Assembly (NCBI RefSeq): GCF_037911585.1
Contig: NZ_JBAJNS010000001.1
Span: forward strand, 252,001 to 316,000
DNA: 64,000 nt
Direction of reading: 5' to 3'
DNA from: Streptomyces sp. GSL17-111
Lineage (GTDB): Bacteria; Actinomycetota; Actinomycetes; Streptomycetales; Streptomycetaceae
Under the pieces are notes generated by a model, which was given only the letters and a program-made list of their open reading frames with translations, was not told where the DNA came from and made no database searches. Position 1 is the first letter of the stretch. Each line of letters begins with the position of its first letter. Positions 16,442-24,311 of this stretch are shown here, piece by piece. A program made the position numbers and the translations under genes.

Positions 16442-17119
16442 ATGCACCGTCAGCACCGGCGCGTATCCGGGAGCCTCGCCACCCTGACGGCCGTGCTCGG
16501 CCTGGCCGGCCTGACCGTCGGCTGCACCGGCGACACCGAGGGGAGCCCGGCCGCCGGTCCCTCGGTCATCGCGCCGGGCGAGCCGGGCGAACGGGCGCGC
16601 ACCGTCTCCCCCGAGGAGGCGGAGGTACAGGGGCGCAAGGAGCGCCAGCCCAACACCGCCGACGTCGACTACATGAGCCGCATGGTCGTGCACCACGAGC
16701 AGGCCCTGGTGATGGCCGACCTGGCACCCGAGCGGGCGGGCGGCGCGGCGGTGCGGAAACTGGCCGACCGCATCAGGGCCGCGCAGGACCCGGAGATCAC
16801 GGCCATGCGGGCATGGCTCAAGCAGCACGCACCCGACCGTGCCGAGGAGGACGGCACGGGCGCGTCCGGGCACGGGCACTCCCACGCCGACATGCCGGGC
16901 ATGGCGACCGAGGAGGAGCTGGCGGAACTGCGGGGCGCGGAGGGCGAGGCGTTCGACGCGCTGTTCCTGGAGCTGATGATCGACCACCACAACGGGGCGG
17001 TGACCATGGTCACCGAGGTGCTCAGCGAGGGCAACGACGTCCGGGTGGAGGAGCTGGCGGCGGACACGGCGGCGCAGCAGGCGGCCGAGGTCGAGCGGAT
17101 GCGGGCGATGAGGGACTGA
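16442..17119 (+). CDS. DUF305 family lipoprotein
   Basis: A 225-residue lipoprotein: the lipobox LTVGC ends a signal peptide at about residue 27. The DUF305 ferritin-like repeats show the paired histidines MVVHHEQAL and MIDHHNGAV, each on a helix; between them lies a His/Met-rich GHGHSHADMPGM stretch. DUF305 proteins are often linked to copper; the His/Met motif fits metal binding at the outer face of the membrane, but this is inference. ATG 16442 is preceded by AGGAGG. It is divergent from the LVIVD gene. Confidence 0.92.
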   Translation: MHRQHRRVSGSLATLTAVLGLAGLTVGCTGDTEGSPAAGPSVIAPGEPGERARTVSPEEAEVQGRKERQPNTADVDYMSRMVVHHEQALVMADLAPERAGGAAVRKLADRIRAAQDPEITAMRAWLKQHAPDRAEEDGTGASGHGHSHADMPGMATEEELAELRGAEGEAFDALFLELMIDHHNGAVTMVTEVLSEGNDVRVEELAADTAAQQAAEVERMRAMRD

Positions 17120-17241
17120 GCGCCGCCGGAGGACTCCGCCAGAACGGCTCGACGGGCGGCCGTGGCCCGGCCGTCGGCCTCCCGCGCGGCGGGTTCCGGT
17201 GCCATGCTGGACGGTACCCGGGCGAAGGGAGAGCCACAGCC

Positions 17242-18603
17242 GTGAGTGCTCTGGAGCGCGTTGCCGTCGTCGGTTCCGGACCCAGCGGGGTCTACACCGT
17301 GCAGGCGCTGCTGGACCAGGCCCCCTCGTCCACGCTGGCGGTCGACGTCCTGGACCGGCTGCCGTGCCCCTACGGCCTCGTCCGCTACGGCGTGGCACCC
17401 GACCACGAGAAGATCAAGTCCCTCCAGCACAACCTCCGCAGGGTGCTGGAGGATCCGAGGGTGCGGTTCGTCGGCAACGTGCGCGTCGGCGACGACGGCG
17501 TGTCCACCGAGGAGCTCCGTGACCTCTACCAGGCCGTCGTGTACTGCGTCGGAGCGGCCACGGATCGCAGGCTCGGCATCCCCGGTGAGGATCTCGACGG
17601 CAGTTGCTCGGCCACCGACTTCGTCTCCTGGTACAGCGGCCACCCCGACGCCCGGGACGGCTTCCCCCTCGCCGCCCGGTCAGCGGTGGTGATCGGCGTC
17701 GGCAACGTCGCCGTCGACGTGGCCCGGATGCTCGTCCGGGGCGCCGCGGAGCTGCACGGGACGGACATGCCGCAACGTCCCCTGGAGGACCTGGTGCACG
17801 GCGGCATGCGCACCGTGCACATGGTCGGGCGGCGCGGCCCCTCGCAGGCGAAGTTCACCACCAGGGAGCTGCGCGAGCTGGGCACCCTGCCGGGCGTGCG
17901 GACGCTCGTCCACGAGGCGGAACTGGCACGCGACCCGGGGTACGTGCGGCCGGAGGGGCTGCCCGGCGCCGTACGGCGCAACCTGGCCGCGCTCGGGGAC
18001 TGGAGCCGCACCGGGGCGTCGGGGCCGGGCCGCCGCATCGAGCTGCGCTTCTTCCTGCGCCCGGTCGAGATCCTCGGGAGCGACACCGGCACGGTCCGGG
18101 CCGTGCGCTTCGAGCGGACGGAGCCGGACGGCCGGGGCGGTGTCCGGGGGACGGGCGCGTTCGAGGACATCGAGGCCCAGTGGGTGCTGCGGTCGGTCGG
18201 CTACCGGGGCGTACCGCTGCCCGGGCTGCCGTTCGACCCGGCGCGCGGCACGGTTCCGCACGACCGCGGCAGAGTCCTGCGCGACGGGCGGCCCTCCCCC
18301 GGCGAGTACGTGGCCGGCTGGATCAAGCGGGGGCCCACGAGCGTCATCGGCACGAACCGGCCGTGCGCCAAGGAGACGGTGGCGGCGCTGCTGTCGGACG
18401 CCGACGCCCTCGCGGCGCGTCCGGTGTCCGATGCCGATCCGCTGACGCGACTGAGTGCCGGGGACCGCACCCCCGTGCCGTGGTCGGGATGGCTGAACGT
18501 CGAGGCCGCCGAGGCGCGGCTGGGCGGCAGCCTCGGCCGCACGACGGCGAAGATCCCGGACTGGGACGGTCTGTTCGCGGCGGCACGGGGCGACGGCCGC
18601 TGA
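17242..18603 (+). CDS. ferredoxin/adrenodoxin--NADP+ reductase, FprA-like
   Basis: A 453-residue FAD/NADP enzyme of the FprA/adrenodoxin reductase type: GSGPSG dinucleotide motif at residues 11-16, PCPYGLVRYGVAPDHEKIK (family signature), the second nucleotide site VVIGVGNVAVDVARML, HMVGRRGPSQAKFT, and WIKRGPTSVIGTN near the C-terminus. It passes electrons from NADPH to a ferredoxin, for instance for P450s. The start is GTG at 17242 with GAAGGGAGA upstream. It stands alone; no ferredoxin gene is adjacent. It converges on the ArsR gene with only 14 bp between stop codons. Confidence 0.93.
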   Translation: MSALERVAVVGSGPSGVYTVQALLDQAPSSTLAVDVLDRLPCPYGLVRYGVAPDHEKIKSLQHNLRRVLEDPRVRFVGNVRVGDDGVSTEELRDLYQAVVYCVGAATDRRLGIPGEDLDGSCSATDFVSWYSGHPDARDGFPLAARSAVVIGVGNVAVDVARMLVRGAAELHGTDMPQRPLEDLVHGGMRTVHMVGRRGPSQAKFTTRELRELGTLPGVRTLVHEAELARDPGYVRPEGLPGAVRRNLAALGDWSRTGASGPGRRIELRFFLRPVEILGSDTGTVRAVRFERTEPDGRGGVRGTGAFEDIEAQWVLRSVGYRGVPLPGLPFDPARGTVPHDRGRVLRDGRPSPGEYVAGWIKRGPTSVIGTNRPCAKETVAALLSDADALAARPVSDADPLTRLSAGDRTPVPWSGWLNVEAAEARLGGSLGRTTAKIPDWDGLFAAARGDGR

Positions 18604-18617
18604 GTGCCGGGCAGCGG

Positions 18618-18983
18618 TCAGGCGTGCCGGACGGCCTCCGCCTCCGCGGCGGCGAGCACGCCGTCCAGCAGCCCGGGGAAGAGGGCCTGGAGGTCGTCGC
18701 GGCGCAGCCGGTTGAGCTTGGCCGTGCCCCGGTAGGTCTGTCTGATGACTCCGCACTCCCGCAGCACGCGGAAGTGGTGCGTCGTCGTCGACTTGCTGAC
18801 GGGCAGGTCCAGGGCCGAGCAGCTCTGCTCGGCCGGCCCGGCGGCCAGCCGACGGACCACCGCCAGGCGCATGGGGTCGGCGAGCGCGTGCAGAACGCAC
18901 TCCAGGCGGATCTCCGAGCGGTCCGGGTGGGGCAGGTCCCGGCCGACGGCGGAAGGGGCGGATGACGTCGTCACGTTCCCCAT
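18618..18983 (-). CDS. ArsR-type winged-helix transcriptional regulator
   Basis: A 121-residue ArsR/SmtB-fold regulator: HALADPMRLAVVRRLAAG, SALDLPVSKSTTTHHFRVLRECGVI (recognition helix) and the wing TYRGTAKLNRLR. It lacks an obvious metal-site cysteine pair; a single Cys (EQSCSAL) precedes the HTH, so redox or ligand control is possible. The ATG at 18983 is directly followed upstream by the palindrome 18986-19001, which overlaps the GAGGA ribosome site, pointing to autorepression. It is divergent from an Old Yellow Enzyme gene, which is its likely target. Confidence 0.92.
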   Translation of the reverse strand: MGNVTTSSAPSAVGRDLPHPDRSEIRLECVLHALADPMRLAVVRRLAAGPAEQSCSALDLPVSKSTTTHHFRVLRECGVIRQTYRGTAKLNRLRRDDLQALFPGLLDGVLAAAEAEAVRHA

Positions 18984-18985
18984 GG

Positions 18986-19001
18986 TACGAGAATCCTCGT
19001 A
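18986..19001. promoter_or_regulatory. ArsR operator copy 1, TACGAG-AATC-CTCGTA
   Basis: A perfect 6-4-6 palindrome directly upstream of the regulator start codon. It shares TACGA-N6-TCGTA with copy 2, 34 bp away. Confidence 0.75.
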
Positions 19002-19019
19002 GTTTGACGTTCGCCGTAC

Positions 19020-19035
19020 TACGATGAGTATCGTA
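19020..19035. promoter_or_regulatory. ArsR operator copy 2, TACGAT-GAGT-ATCGTA
   Basis: A perfect 6-4-6 palindrome, 46 bp upstream of the oxidoreductase start. Same half-sites as copy 1, so both promoters of the divergent pair would be covered. Confidence 0.75.
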
Positions 19036-19080
19036 TGACTGCGCGCACCGAGGCGCGCCACCGTTTTCGAGGAGCCTTTC

Positions 19081-20163
19081 GTGAGCGTCCTGTTCGAGCC
19101 CCGCACCCTGCGGTCCCTCACCCTGCCGAACCGGGTCTGGATGGCGCCGATGTGCCAGTACTCGGCCCCCACCCAGGGGTCGCGGACCTCAGTCGCCGGG
19201 GACTGGCACCTCGCCCACTACGCCGCACGGGCCACGGGCGGCACGGGACTGATCCTCGTGGAGGCCACCGCCGTCAGCCCCGAGGGGCGCATCAGCCCGG
19301 CGGACCTCGGGCTGTGGAACGACGCGCAGACCGCCGGACTGCGCCGCATCACGGACTTCCTCACCGGCCAGGGGACCGTCCCCGGCATCCAGCTCGCACA
19401 CGCGGGCCGCAAGGCCGCCACCGACCGTCCGTGGCGCGGGGGCGCACCGCTCGGAGCGCACGAGGAGGGGTGGCGGCCGGTGGCACCCAGTCCCGTCCCG
19501 TTCGACGAGCGGCACCCCGTGCCCGACGAGCTGACCGTGAATCAGATCCGCGAGATCGTCGGCCAGTTCGCGGAGGCGGCCGGACGCGCGCTGGACGCCG
19601 GGTTCAAGGTCGCCGAGATCCACGGGGCCCACGGCTATCTGATCGGTGAGTTCCTCTCCCCGCACAGCAACCACCGCACGGACCACTACGGTGGTTCGTT
19701 CGAGAACCGGACCCGCTTCGCCCTGGAGGTCGTGGACGCCGTGCGCGCGGTCTGGCCGGAGGACCTGCCGCTGTTCTTCCGCGTCTCCGCCACCGACTGG
19801 CTCGAGCCCGACGGCTGGACCGTGGACGACACCGTCCGCCTCGCGGACGTCCTGCACCGGCACGGCGTCGACCTGCTCGACGTCTCCAGCGGCGGCAACG
19901 CGCCCGACGTGACCATCCCGGCCGGCCCCGGCTACCAGGTGCCCTTCGCCGCGCGGGTGAAGGCCGAGACGCGGCTTCCCGTGGCGGCGGTCGGGCTTAT
20001 CACCGATCCGGCGCAGGCCGAGAAGATCATCGCGGAGGGCCAGGCCGACGCGGTCCTGCTGGGCCGCCAGCTGCTGCGCGAACCGTACTGGGCGCGGCGG
20101 GCGGCACGCGAGCTCGGCGCGAGCGGCCCGGCCGTTCCGCTCCCGTACGGACGCGCCGCCTGA
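19081..20163 (+). CDS. NADH:flavin oxidoreductase, Old Yellow Enzyme (YqjM-like)
   Basis: The 360-residue TIM-barrel flavoenzyme shows the YqjM-type redox cysteine (MAPMCQYSA, Cys25), the HAGRK segment near residue 106, EIHGAHGYLIGEFLSPHSN and the FMN phosphate site in the C-terminal AVGLITDPAQ region. It reduces activated C=C bonds of enals, enones, quinones or nitro compounds with NAD(P)H via FMN. GTG 19081 follows GAGGAG. Divergent arrangement with the ArsR gene and two operators suggests induction by an electrophile or oxidant, the kind of substrate such enzymes remove. Confidence 0.95.
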   Translation: MSVLFEPRTLRSLTLPNRVWMAPMCQYSAPTQGSRTSVAGDWHLAHYAARATGGTGLILVEATAVSPEGRISPADLGLWNDAQTAGLRRITDFLTGQGTVPGIQLAHAGRKAATDRPWRGGAPLGAHEEGWRPVAPSPVPFDERHPVPDELTVNQIREIVGQFAEAAGRALDAGFKVAEIHGAHGYLIGEFLSPHSNHRTDHYGGSFENRTRFALEVVDAVRAVWPEDLPLFFRVSATDWLEPDGWTVDDTVRLADVLHRHGVDLLDVSSGGNAPDVTIPAGPGYQVPFAARVKAETRLPVAAVGLITDPAQAEKIIAEGQADAVLLGRQLLREPYWARRAARELGASGPAVPLPYGRAA

Positions 20164-20244
20164 CCTGCGCGGACACCGTCCGGGACGCCGATGTCAGCGG
20201 CCGGGGGCACACTGGCGGCACAGAGCGTCCCGGAGGTGTTCCGC

Positions 20245-21351
20245 ATGACTGACGTGCTGCTCGCGGTCGGCACCCGCAAAGGTCTGTTCCTCTTCCGCGG
20301 CCGGGCCGGTTCCGGTCCGGTCACCACCGCCGGGGGCTGGGAGCGGGCGGGGGCGTACTTCACCGACCAGGCCGTCTCCGCCCTCGCGCTCGACACCCGC
20401 TCCGGTCGGCCGACGCTGCTGGTCGGGGCGGACAGTTCCCATTGGGGCCCCTCCGTCCTGCGCTCCACGGACCTGGGCGCCGGCTGGCAGGAGCCCGCGC
20501 GGCCCGCGATCCGCTTCCCCGCCGACACCGGGGCGTCACTGGAACGGCTGTGGCAACTGGCGCCCGGCGGCGCCGAGGAACCCGACGTCGTCTACGCGGG
20601 CACGGAACCGGCCGCGCTCTACCGCTCGGAGGACGGCGGGCGGTCCTTCGCCCTGGTGCGCTCCCTGTGGGAGCACCCCCACCGGGAGCGGTGGGAACCC
20701 GGCGGTGGCGGCCTGGGTCTGCACACGATCCTCGTCGACCCGCGCGACACCGGCAGGGTGACGGTCGCCGTCTCGACGGGCGGGGTCTACCGCACCGAGG
20801 ACGGCGGCGAGAGCTGGACGCCGTCGAACGCCGGCGTGTCGGCCGTCTTCCTTCCCGACCCGCAGCCCGAGTTCGGCCAGTGCGTCCACAAGGTCGCCCG
20901 CGACGCCGTGGACCCGGACCGCCTCTACCTGCAGAACCACTGGGGTGTGTACCGCAGCGACGACGGCGGACGGCGGTGGAGCGCGATCGAGTCGGGGCTG
21001 CCGTCGACGTTCGGCTTCCCCGTCCTCGCCCACCCCCACCGCGCGGACACCGCCTACCTCTTCCCGCTGAACGCCGACTCCGACCGGGTGCCCGCCGGTC
21101 GCCGCTGCCGCGTCTACCGGACGGAGGACGGCGGCCGTTCGTGGACCGGTTCGGCCGACGGCCTGCCCACGACGGACCACCACGGCCCGGTCCTGCGGGA
21201 CGCCCTGTGCACCGACGGCGACGACCCGGCGGGGGTGTACTTCGGCAACCGCAACGGTGAGGTCTACGCCGGCGCGGACGACGGCACGTCGTGGCGTCAG
21301 GTCGTGGCCCATCTCCCCGACGTGCTCTGCGTACGGGCCGCACGCGTGTGA
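20245..21351 (+). CDS. BNR/Asp-box repeat protein (sialidase/VPS10-like propeller)
   Basis: This 368-residue protein starts DVLLAVGTRKGLFLF and has five Asp-box-type repeats: YRSEDGGRSF, YRTEDGGESW, YRSDDGGRRW, YRTEDGGRSW and YAGADDGTSW, marking turns of a beta-propeller. There is no signal peptide and no sialidase Arg triad could be picked out, so enzymatic function is not claimed. ATG 20245 has GGAGG 8-9 nt upstream. The last codons form one arm of the terminator at 21321-21370. Confidence 0.88.
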   Translation: MTDVLLAVGTRKGLFLFRGRAGSGPVTTAGGWERAGAYFTDQAVSALALDTRSGRPTLLVGADSSHWGPSVLRSTDLGAGWQEPARPAIRFPADTGASLERLWQLAPGGAEEPDVVYAGTEPAALYRSEDGGRSFALVRSLWEHPHRERWEPGGGGLGLHTILVDPRDTGRVTVAVSTGGVYRTEDGGESWTPSNAGVSAVFLPDPQPEFGQCVHKVARDAVDPDRLYLQNHWGVYRSDDGGRRWSAIESGLPSTFGFPVLAHPHRADTAYLFPLNADSDRVPAGRRCRVYRTEDGGRSWTGSADGLPTTDHHGPVLRDALCTDGDDPAGVYFGNRNGEVYAGADDGTSWRQVVAHLPDVLCVRAARV

Positions 21352-21370
21352 GGCCCGTACGCAGAGCACG
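21321..21370 (+). terminator. 19-bp perfect hairpin embracing the BNR gene stop codon
   Basis: Bases 21321-21339, inside the coding region, pair exactly with 21352-21370 after it; the TGA stop is in the 12-nt loop. Confidence 0.85.
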
Positions 21371-21396
21371 CCGCCACGGGCGGACGCGTGAGCCAG

Positions 21397-21409
21397 TAGG
21401 GTGAGGACC
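21397..21409 (+). promoter_or_regulatory. TAGGGT -10 box, 7 nt before the UDG start codon
   Basis: The box is followed by GAGGACC and GTG 21410; the gene could start its mRNA at the GTG or use the weak GAGG. Confidence 0.45.
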
Positions 21410-22087
21410 GTGGCTGCACGACCGCTGAACGAGATCGTCGAAGCCGGCTGGGCCAAGGCCCTGGACCCGGTCGCCGGACGCATCGCCGCGATGGGCGACT
21501 TCCTGCGCGCCGAGGTCGCCTCGGGCCGGACCTACCTACCCGCCGGGGCGAACGTCCTCCGCGCGTTCCAGCAACCCTTCGACGAGGTCAGGGTGCTGAT
21601 CGTGGGTCAGGATCCGTATCCCACACCGGGCCACGCGGTGGGGCTGTCGTTCTCCGTGGCCCCCGAGGTCCGCCCGCTGCCGGGAAGTCTGGAGAACATC
21701 TTCCGCGAGCTGCACACCGACCTCGGGCTCCCACGCCCCTCCACCGGCGACCTCACTCCATGGACCCGGCAGGGCGTCCTGCTGCTGAACCGGGCCCTGA
21801 CCACCGCCCCCCGGCGGCCCGCCGCCCACCGGGGCAAGGGCTGGGAGGAGGTCACCGAGCAGGCGATCCGGGCCCTGGCCGCACGCGGCACCCCACTCGT
21901 CGCCGTCCTGTGGGGCCGCGACGCCCGCAACCTGCGTCCCCTGCTGCAGGGGGTTCCGGCGGTCGAGTCCGCCCACCCCTCCCCCATGTCCGCCGACCGC
22001 GGGTTCTTCGGTTCGCGGCCCTTCAGCCGCACCAACGAACTGCTGGCCGAACAGGGGGCGGAGCCGGTCGACTGGCGTCTGCCGTGA
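21410..22087 (+). CDS. ung: uracil-DNA glycosylase, family 1
   Basis: A 225-residue family-1 UDG: the water-activating loop [19 protein letters not shown] (GQDPY at about residue 66; the common His after Tyr is Pro here), LLLNRALTT and the uracil-binding [21 protein letters not shown] near residue 188. It removes uracil from DNA in base-excision repair. The start is taken as GTG 21410 ([10 protein letters not shown]); GTG 21401 in frame is less likely because the -10-like TAGGGT overlaps it. The stop overlaps the start of the next gene (GTGA), so they are translationally coupled. Confidence 0.93.
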   Translation: MAARPLNEIVEAGWAKALDPVAGRIAAMGDFLRAEVASGRTYLPAGANVLRAFQQPFDEVRVLIVGQDPYPTPGHAVGLSFSVAPEVRPLPGSLENIFRELHTDLGLPRPSTGDLTPWTRQGVLLLNRALTTAPRRPAAHRGKGWEEVTEQAIRALAARGTPLVAVLWGRDARNLRPLLQGVPAVESAHPSPMSADRGFFGSRPFSRTNELLAEQGAEPVDWRLP

Positions 22088-23055
22088 GCCGCTGGGTGCT
22101 GGGCGTCGACTCGGGCGGATCGGGGCTGCGCGTCGCGCTCGCCGACGCCGTCCGGGACAGCCCGGCGCCGACGGGGCCGGTCCTTCCCGCGCCCCCCGTT
22201 CGAACCGGGCCCGGCGGGATCGACGCCGAAGAGCTGGGGAACCGGGTCGTGTCCGCGGCCCGGAGACTGCTGACCGAGGCGGGAGCCTCCGGCGAGCCCG
22301 TCCCGACCGTGTGCGTCGGCGCCGCCGGCATGGCGTCCCTGGGCGACGCCCTGCGGTCGCGGCTGCCCGGCGTGCTCCGCGCGGCGCTCGGCACCGACCG
22401 GCTCGCCCTCGCCGCCGACGCGGTCACGGCCTACGCCGGAGCGCTCGGGGTACGGCCCGGAGCGGTGGCCGCCATGGGCACGGGCATGGTGGCGCTGGGC
22501 ACCGACCTCAGCGGCTGGCGCCGCGCCGACGGCTGGGGGCACCTGCTGGGCGACTGCGGCGGCGGCGCCTGGATCGGCAGAGCGGCGCTGGAGGCGGCGC
22601 TCCGCGCGCACGACGGCAGGGTCTCGGGCTCGGCGGTCCTGCTCGATCGCGCGGAGTCGCACTTCGGTCCGGTCGCCGGGCTCCCCGGGCGGCTCTACCC
22701 GCGCGCCGACCGCCCCGCCGTGCTGGCGTCCTTCGCTCCCGAGGTGGCGGCCTGCGCCGCGACGGACCCGGTCGCCGCGGAGATTCTGCGGGCCGCGGCC
22801 GGACACGTCGCCGACGCGCTGGCCGCGGTGTGCCCTCCGGAGGGCACACCGGCCGTGGCCCTCACCGGTGGGCTGGTGCGCCTGGGTGAGCCGCTGCTCG
22901 GTCCCCTGCGCCGGGAACTCGCCGACCGGCTGCCCCGGGCCCGGCTCACCGAGCCGGCCGGCGATCCGCTCGCCGGTGCGCTCCTCGTCGCCGCCCGGCT
23001 GGCCGGGGACGCCGTCGCGCTGCCCGCCGATCCGGTGCTGCTGCGCACCGTGTGA
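22084..23055 (+). CDS. BadF/BadG/BcrA-type ATPase, N-acetylglucosamine kinase-like
   Basis: The 323-residue protein belongs to the ASKHA sugar-kinase fold: phosphate-1 motif GVDSGGSG (residues 7-13), phosphate-2 region [27 protein letters not shown] (signature of N-acetylglucosamine kinases) and the adenosine motif [14 protein letters not shown]. Probably phosphorylates an amino sugar such as GlcNAc from cell-wall turnover; the substrate is not proven. It begins inside the UDG stop codon, an unusual coupling of a repair gene and a sugar kinase. Confidence 0.87.
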   Translation: MSRWVLGVDSGGSGLRVALADAVRDSPAPTGPVLPAPPVRTGPGGIDAEELGNRVVSAARRLLTEAGASGEPVPTVCVGAAGMASLGDALRSRLPGVLRAALGTDRLALAADAVTAYAGALGVRPGAVAAMGTGMVALGTDLSGWRRADGWGHLLGDCGGGAWIGRAALEAALRAHDGRVSGSAVLLDRAESHFGPVAGLPGRLYPRADRPAVLASFAPEVAACAATDPVAAEILRAAAGHVADALAAVCPPEGTPAVALTGGLVRLGEPLLGPLRRELADRLPRARLTEPAGDPLAGALLVAARLAGDAVALPADPVLLRTV

Positions 23056-23072
23056 CCGGCGGGGAGGCCGGT
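23055..23072 (+). terminator. short hairpin at the end of the kinase gene
   Basis: ACCGGC pairs with GCCGGT, starting at the last base of the stop codon. Only 6 bp, so weak. Confidence 0.35.
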
Positions 23073-23200
23073 GCCGGGTGCGCCGTCGCACAAAACGCCC
23101 GGCGTGCGGGCCGCTCGACGCGCGGGGCGAAACGCCCATCAACGGACCAATCACCCCCGGCACAGCTGTGCATAGTGCCAAGGCATTAGCATGCCGGGCC

Positions 23201-24148
23201 ATGAGCTCCTCCACTGGTCCCGAAGGCGGCCTGCCCGTACGAATGCCGCGTCCCCGCAAGCCCGGCAGGCATCGCCGGCCGGAGCCCGTCGTCGCGCCCG
23301 AAGGCGCTCCCGCGCTGGTTCTGGCCGTCCCCGGCGAGCCCTCGGCCCCGGTGCGCTCCCTGGCCGAGGAGATCATCAGCATCGCCCGGTCCGAGCTTCC
23401 CGGCATGGACGCGCGCGTCGCCTTCGTCGACGGGGCGGACGACGCGTTCCCCGGAGTGGAGGCGGTCCTCACGCAGGTCGTGGCCGAACGCACCGCCCGC
23501 GCCGCCCGCCGCCTGGAGGACGCGGACGCGGCCGAGCGCGGCGAACCGTCCGCAGCGGGCGCCGAGCAGCTCAGCGCCGTCGTCGTGCCGCTCCTCGCGG
23601 GGCCGGACGCGGCCGTGCTCCGCCGCATACGCCAGGCGGTCCTGAACAGCGGCTCGGGCGCCGAACTGACGGACGTCCTCGGTCCGCACCCGCTGCTGGC
23701 CGAGGCCGTCCACGTGCGGCTGTCCGAGGCGGGCCTCGCGCGCGCCGACCGTGCCCGGCTGTTCACCGTGGCCACCGCCGCCGACGGCATCGTTCTGGCC
23801 ACCGTGGGCGGCGAGGAGGCCGTGCAGGTCGCGGGCATCACCGGCATGCTGCTCGCGGCCCGGCTGGCCGTGCCCGTGCTGGCGGCGCCGCTGGACGAGG
23901 AGGGCGCGGTCGCCCGCGCCGCCGCGGAACTGACGGCGGCGGGATCGCAGCAGCTGGCCGTGGCCCCCTGTCTGATCGGGCCCGAGGTGCCGGGTGGCCT
24001 GGTGACGGCGGCCGCCGAGGAGGCCGGCTGCCACGCGGCCGAGCCGCTGGGCGCCTACCCGGCGATCGGGAAGCTGGTGGCGTCCGCGTACGGGGCGAAG
24101 GCGGGCATCGGTGCCACCGGCGCACCGCAGGGCAGCGTGGCCCACTGA
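23201..24148 (+). CDS. CbiX/sirohydrochlorin chelatase-like protein lacking the usual histidines
   Basis: A 315-residue protein with two CbiX-like halves: ALVLAVPGEPSAPVRSLAEEI and VDGADDAFPGVEAVLTQ in the first, LFTVATAADGIVLATVGGEEAV and QQLAVAPCLIGPEVPGGLV in the second. Real chelatases have a catalytic His in an HGS-type loop after the first strand; here that position reads AVPGEP. So it keeps the fold but probably not metal insertion, at least by the standard mechanism. The arginine-rich N-terminus (RMPRPRKPGRHRRPEP) is unusual. ATG 23201 is assumed; the upstream AAGG is distant, so the start is less sure. Confidence 0.7.
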   Translation: MSSSTGPEGGLPVRMPRPRKPGRHRRPEPVVAPEGAPALVLAVPGEPSAPVRSLAEEIISIARSELPGMDARVAFVDGADDAFPGVEAVLTQVVAERTARAARRLEDADAAERGEPSAAGAEQLSAVVVPLLAGPDAAVLRRIRQAVLNSGSGAELTDVLGPHPLLAEAVHVRLSEAGLARADRARLFTVATAADGIVLATVGGEEAVQVAGITGMLLAARLAVPVLAAPLDEEGAVARAAAELTAAGSQQLAVAPCLIGPEVPGGLVTAAAEEAGCHAAEPLGAYPAIGKLVASAYGAKAGIGATGAPQGSVAH

Positions 24149-24180
24149 CGGGTGCCGGGAAGGTTCCGTCGGACTGACGG

Positions 24181-24223
24181 CGCGCGGTGGGGGCGGGAGC
24201 TCGGGGCCCGCCCCCACCGCGCG
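24181..24223 (+). terminator. 17-bp perfect hairpin after the CbiX-like gene
   Basis: CGCGCGGTGGGGGCGGG pairs with CCCGCCCCCACCGCGCG over a 9-nt loop. It separates the convergent lactonase gene. Confidence 0.85.
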
Positions 24224-24275
24224 TCGCGCTCCTCGGCCGTCTGTTGAGGCGGGTCCGGAGCGACGCCGGGGCGCT

Positions 24276-24311
24276 GGGCGTCCTCGGTCGAACCGGGCGT
24301 CCTCAGTCGAA
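24276..24311. repeat. 17-bp near-perfect tandem repeat at the lactonase gene end
   Basis: GGGCGTCCTCGGTCGAA (24276-24292) recurs with one change at 24295-24311. The second copy contains the lactonase stop codon; the changed base removes that stop in the first copy. Confidence 0.7.

Noticed and set aside
19035..19649. Plus-strand frame starting within ArsR operator copy 2
   Set aside because: It overlaps the Old Yellow Enzyme gene in another frame and has no domain; the enzyme frame is certain.
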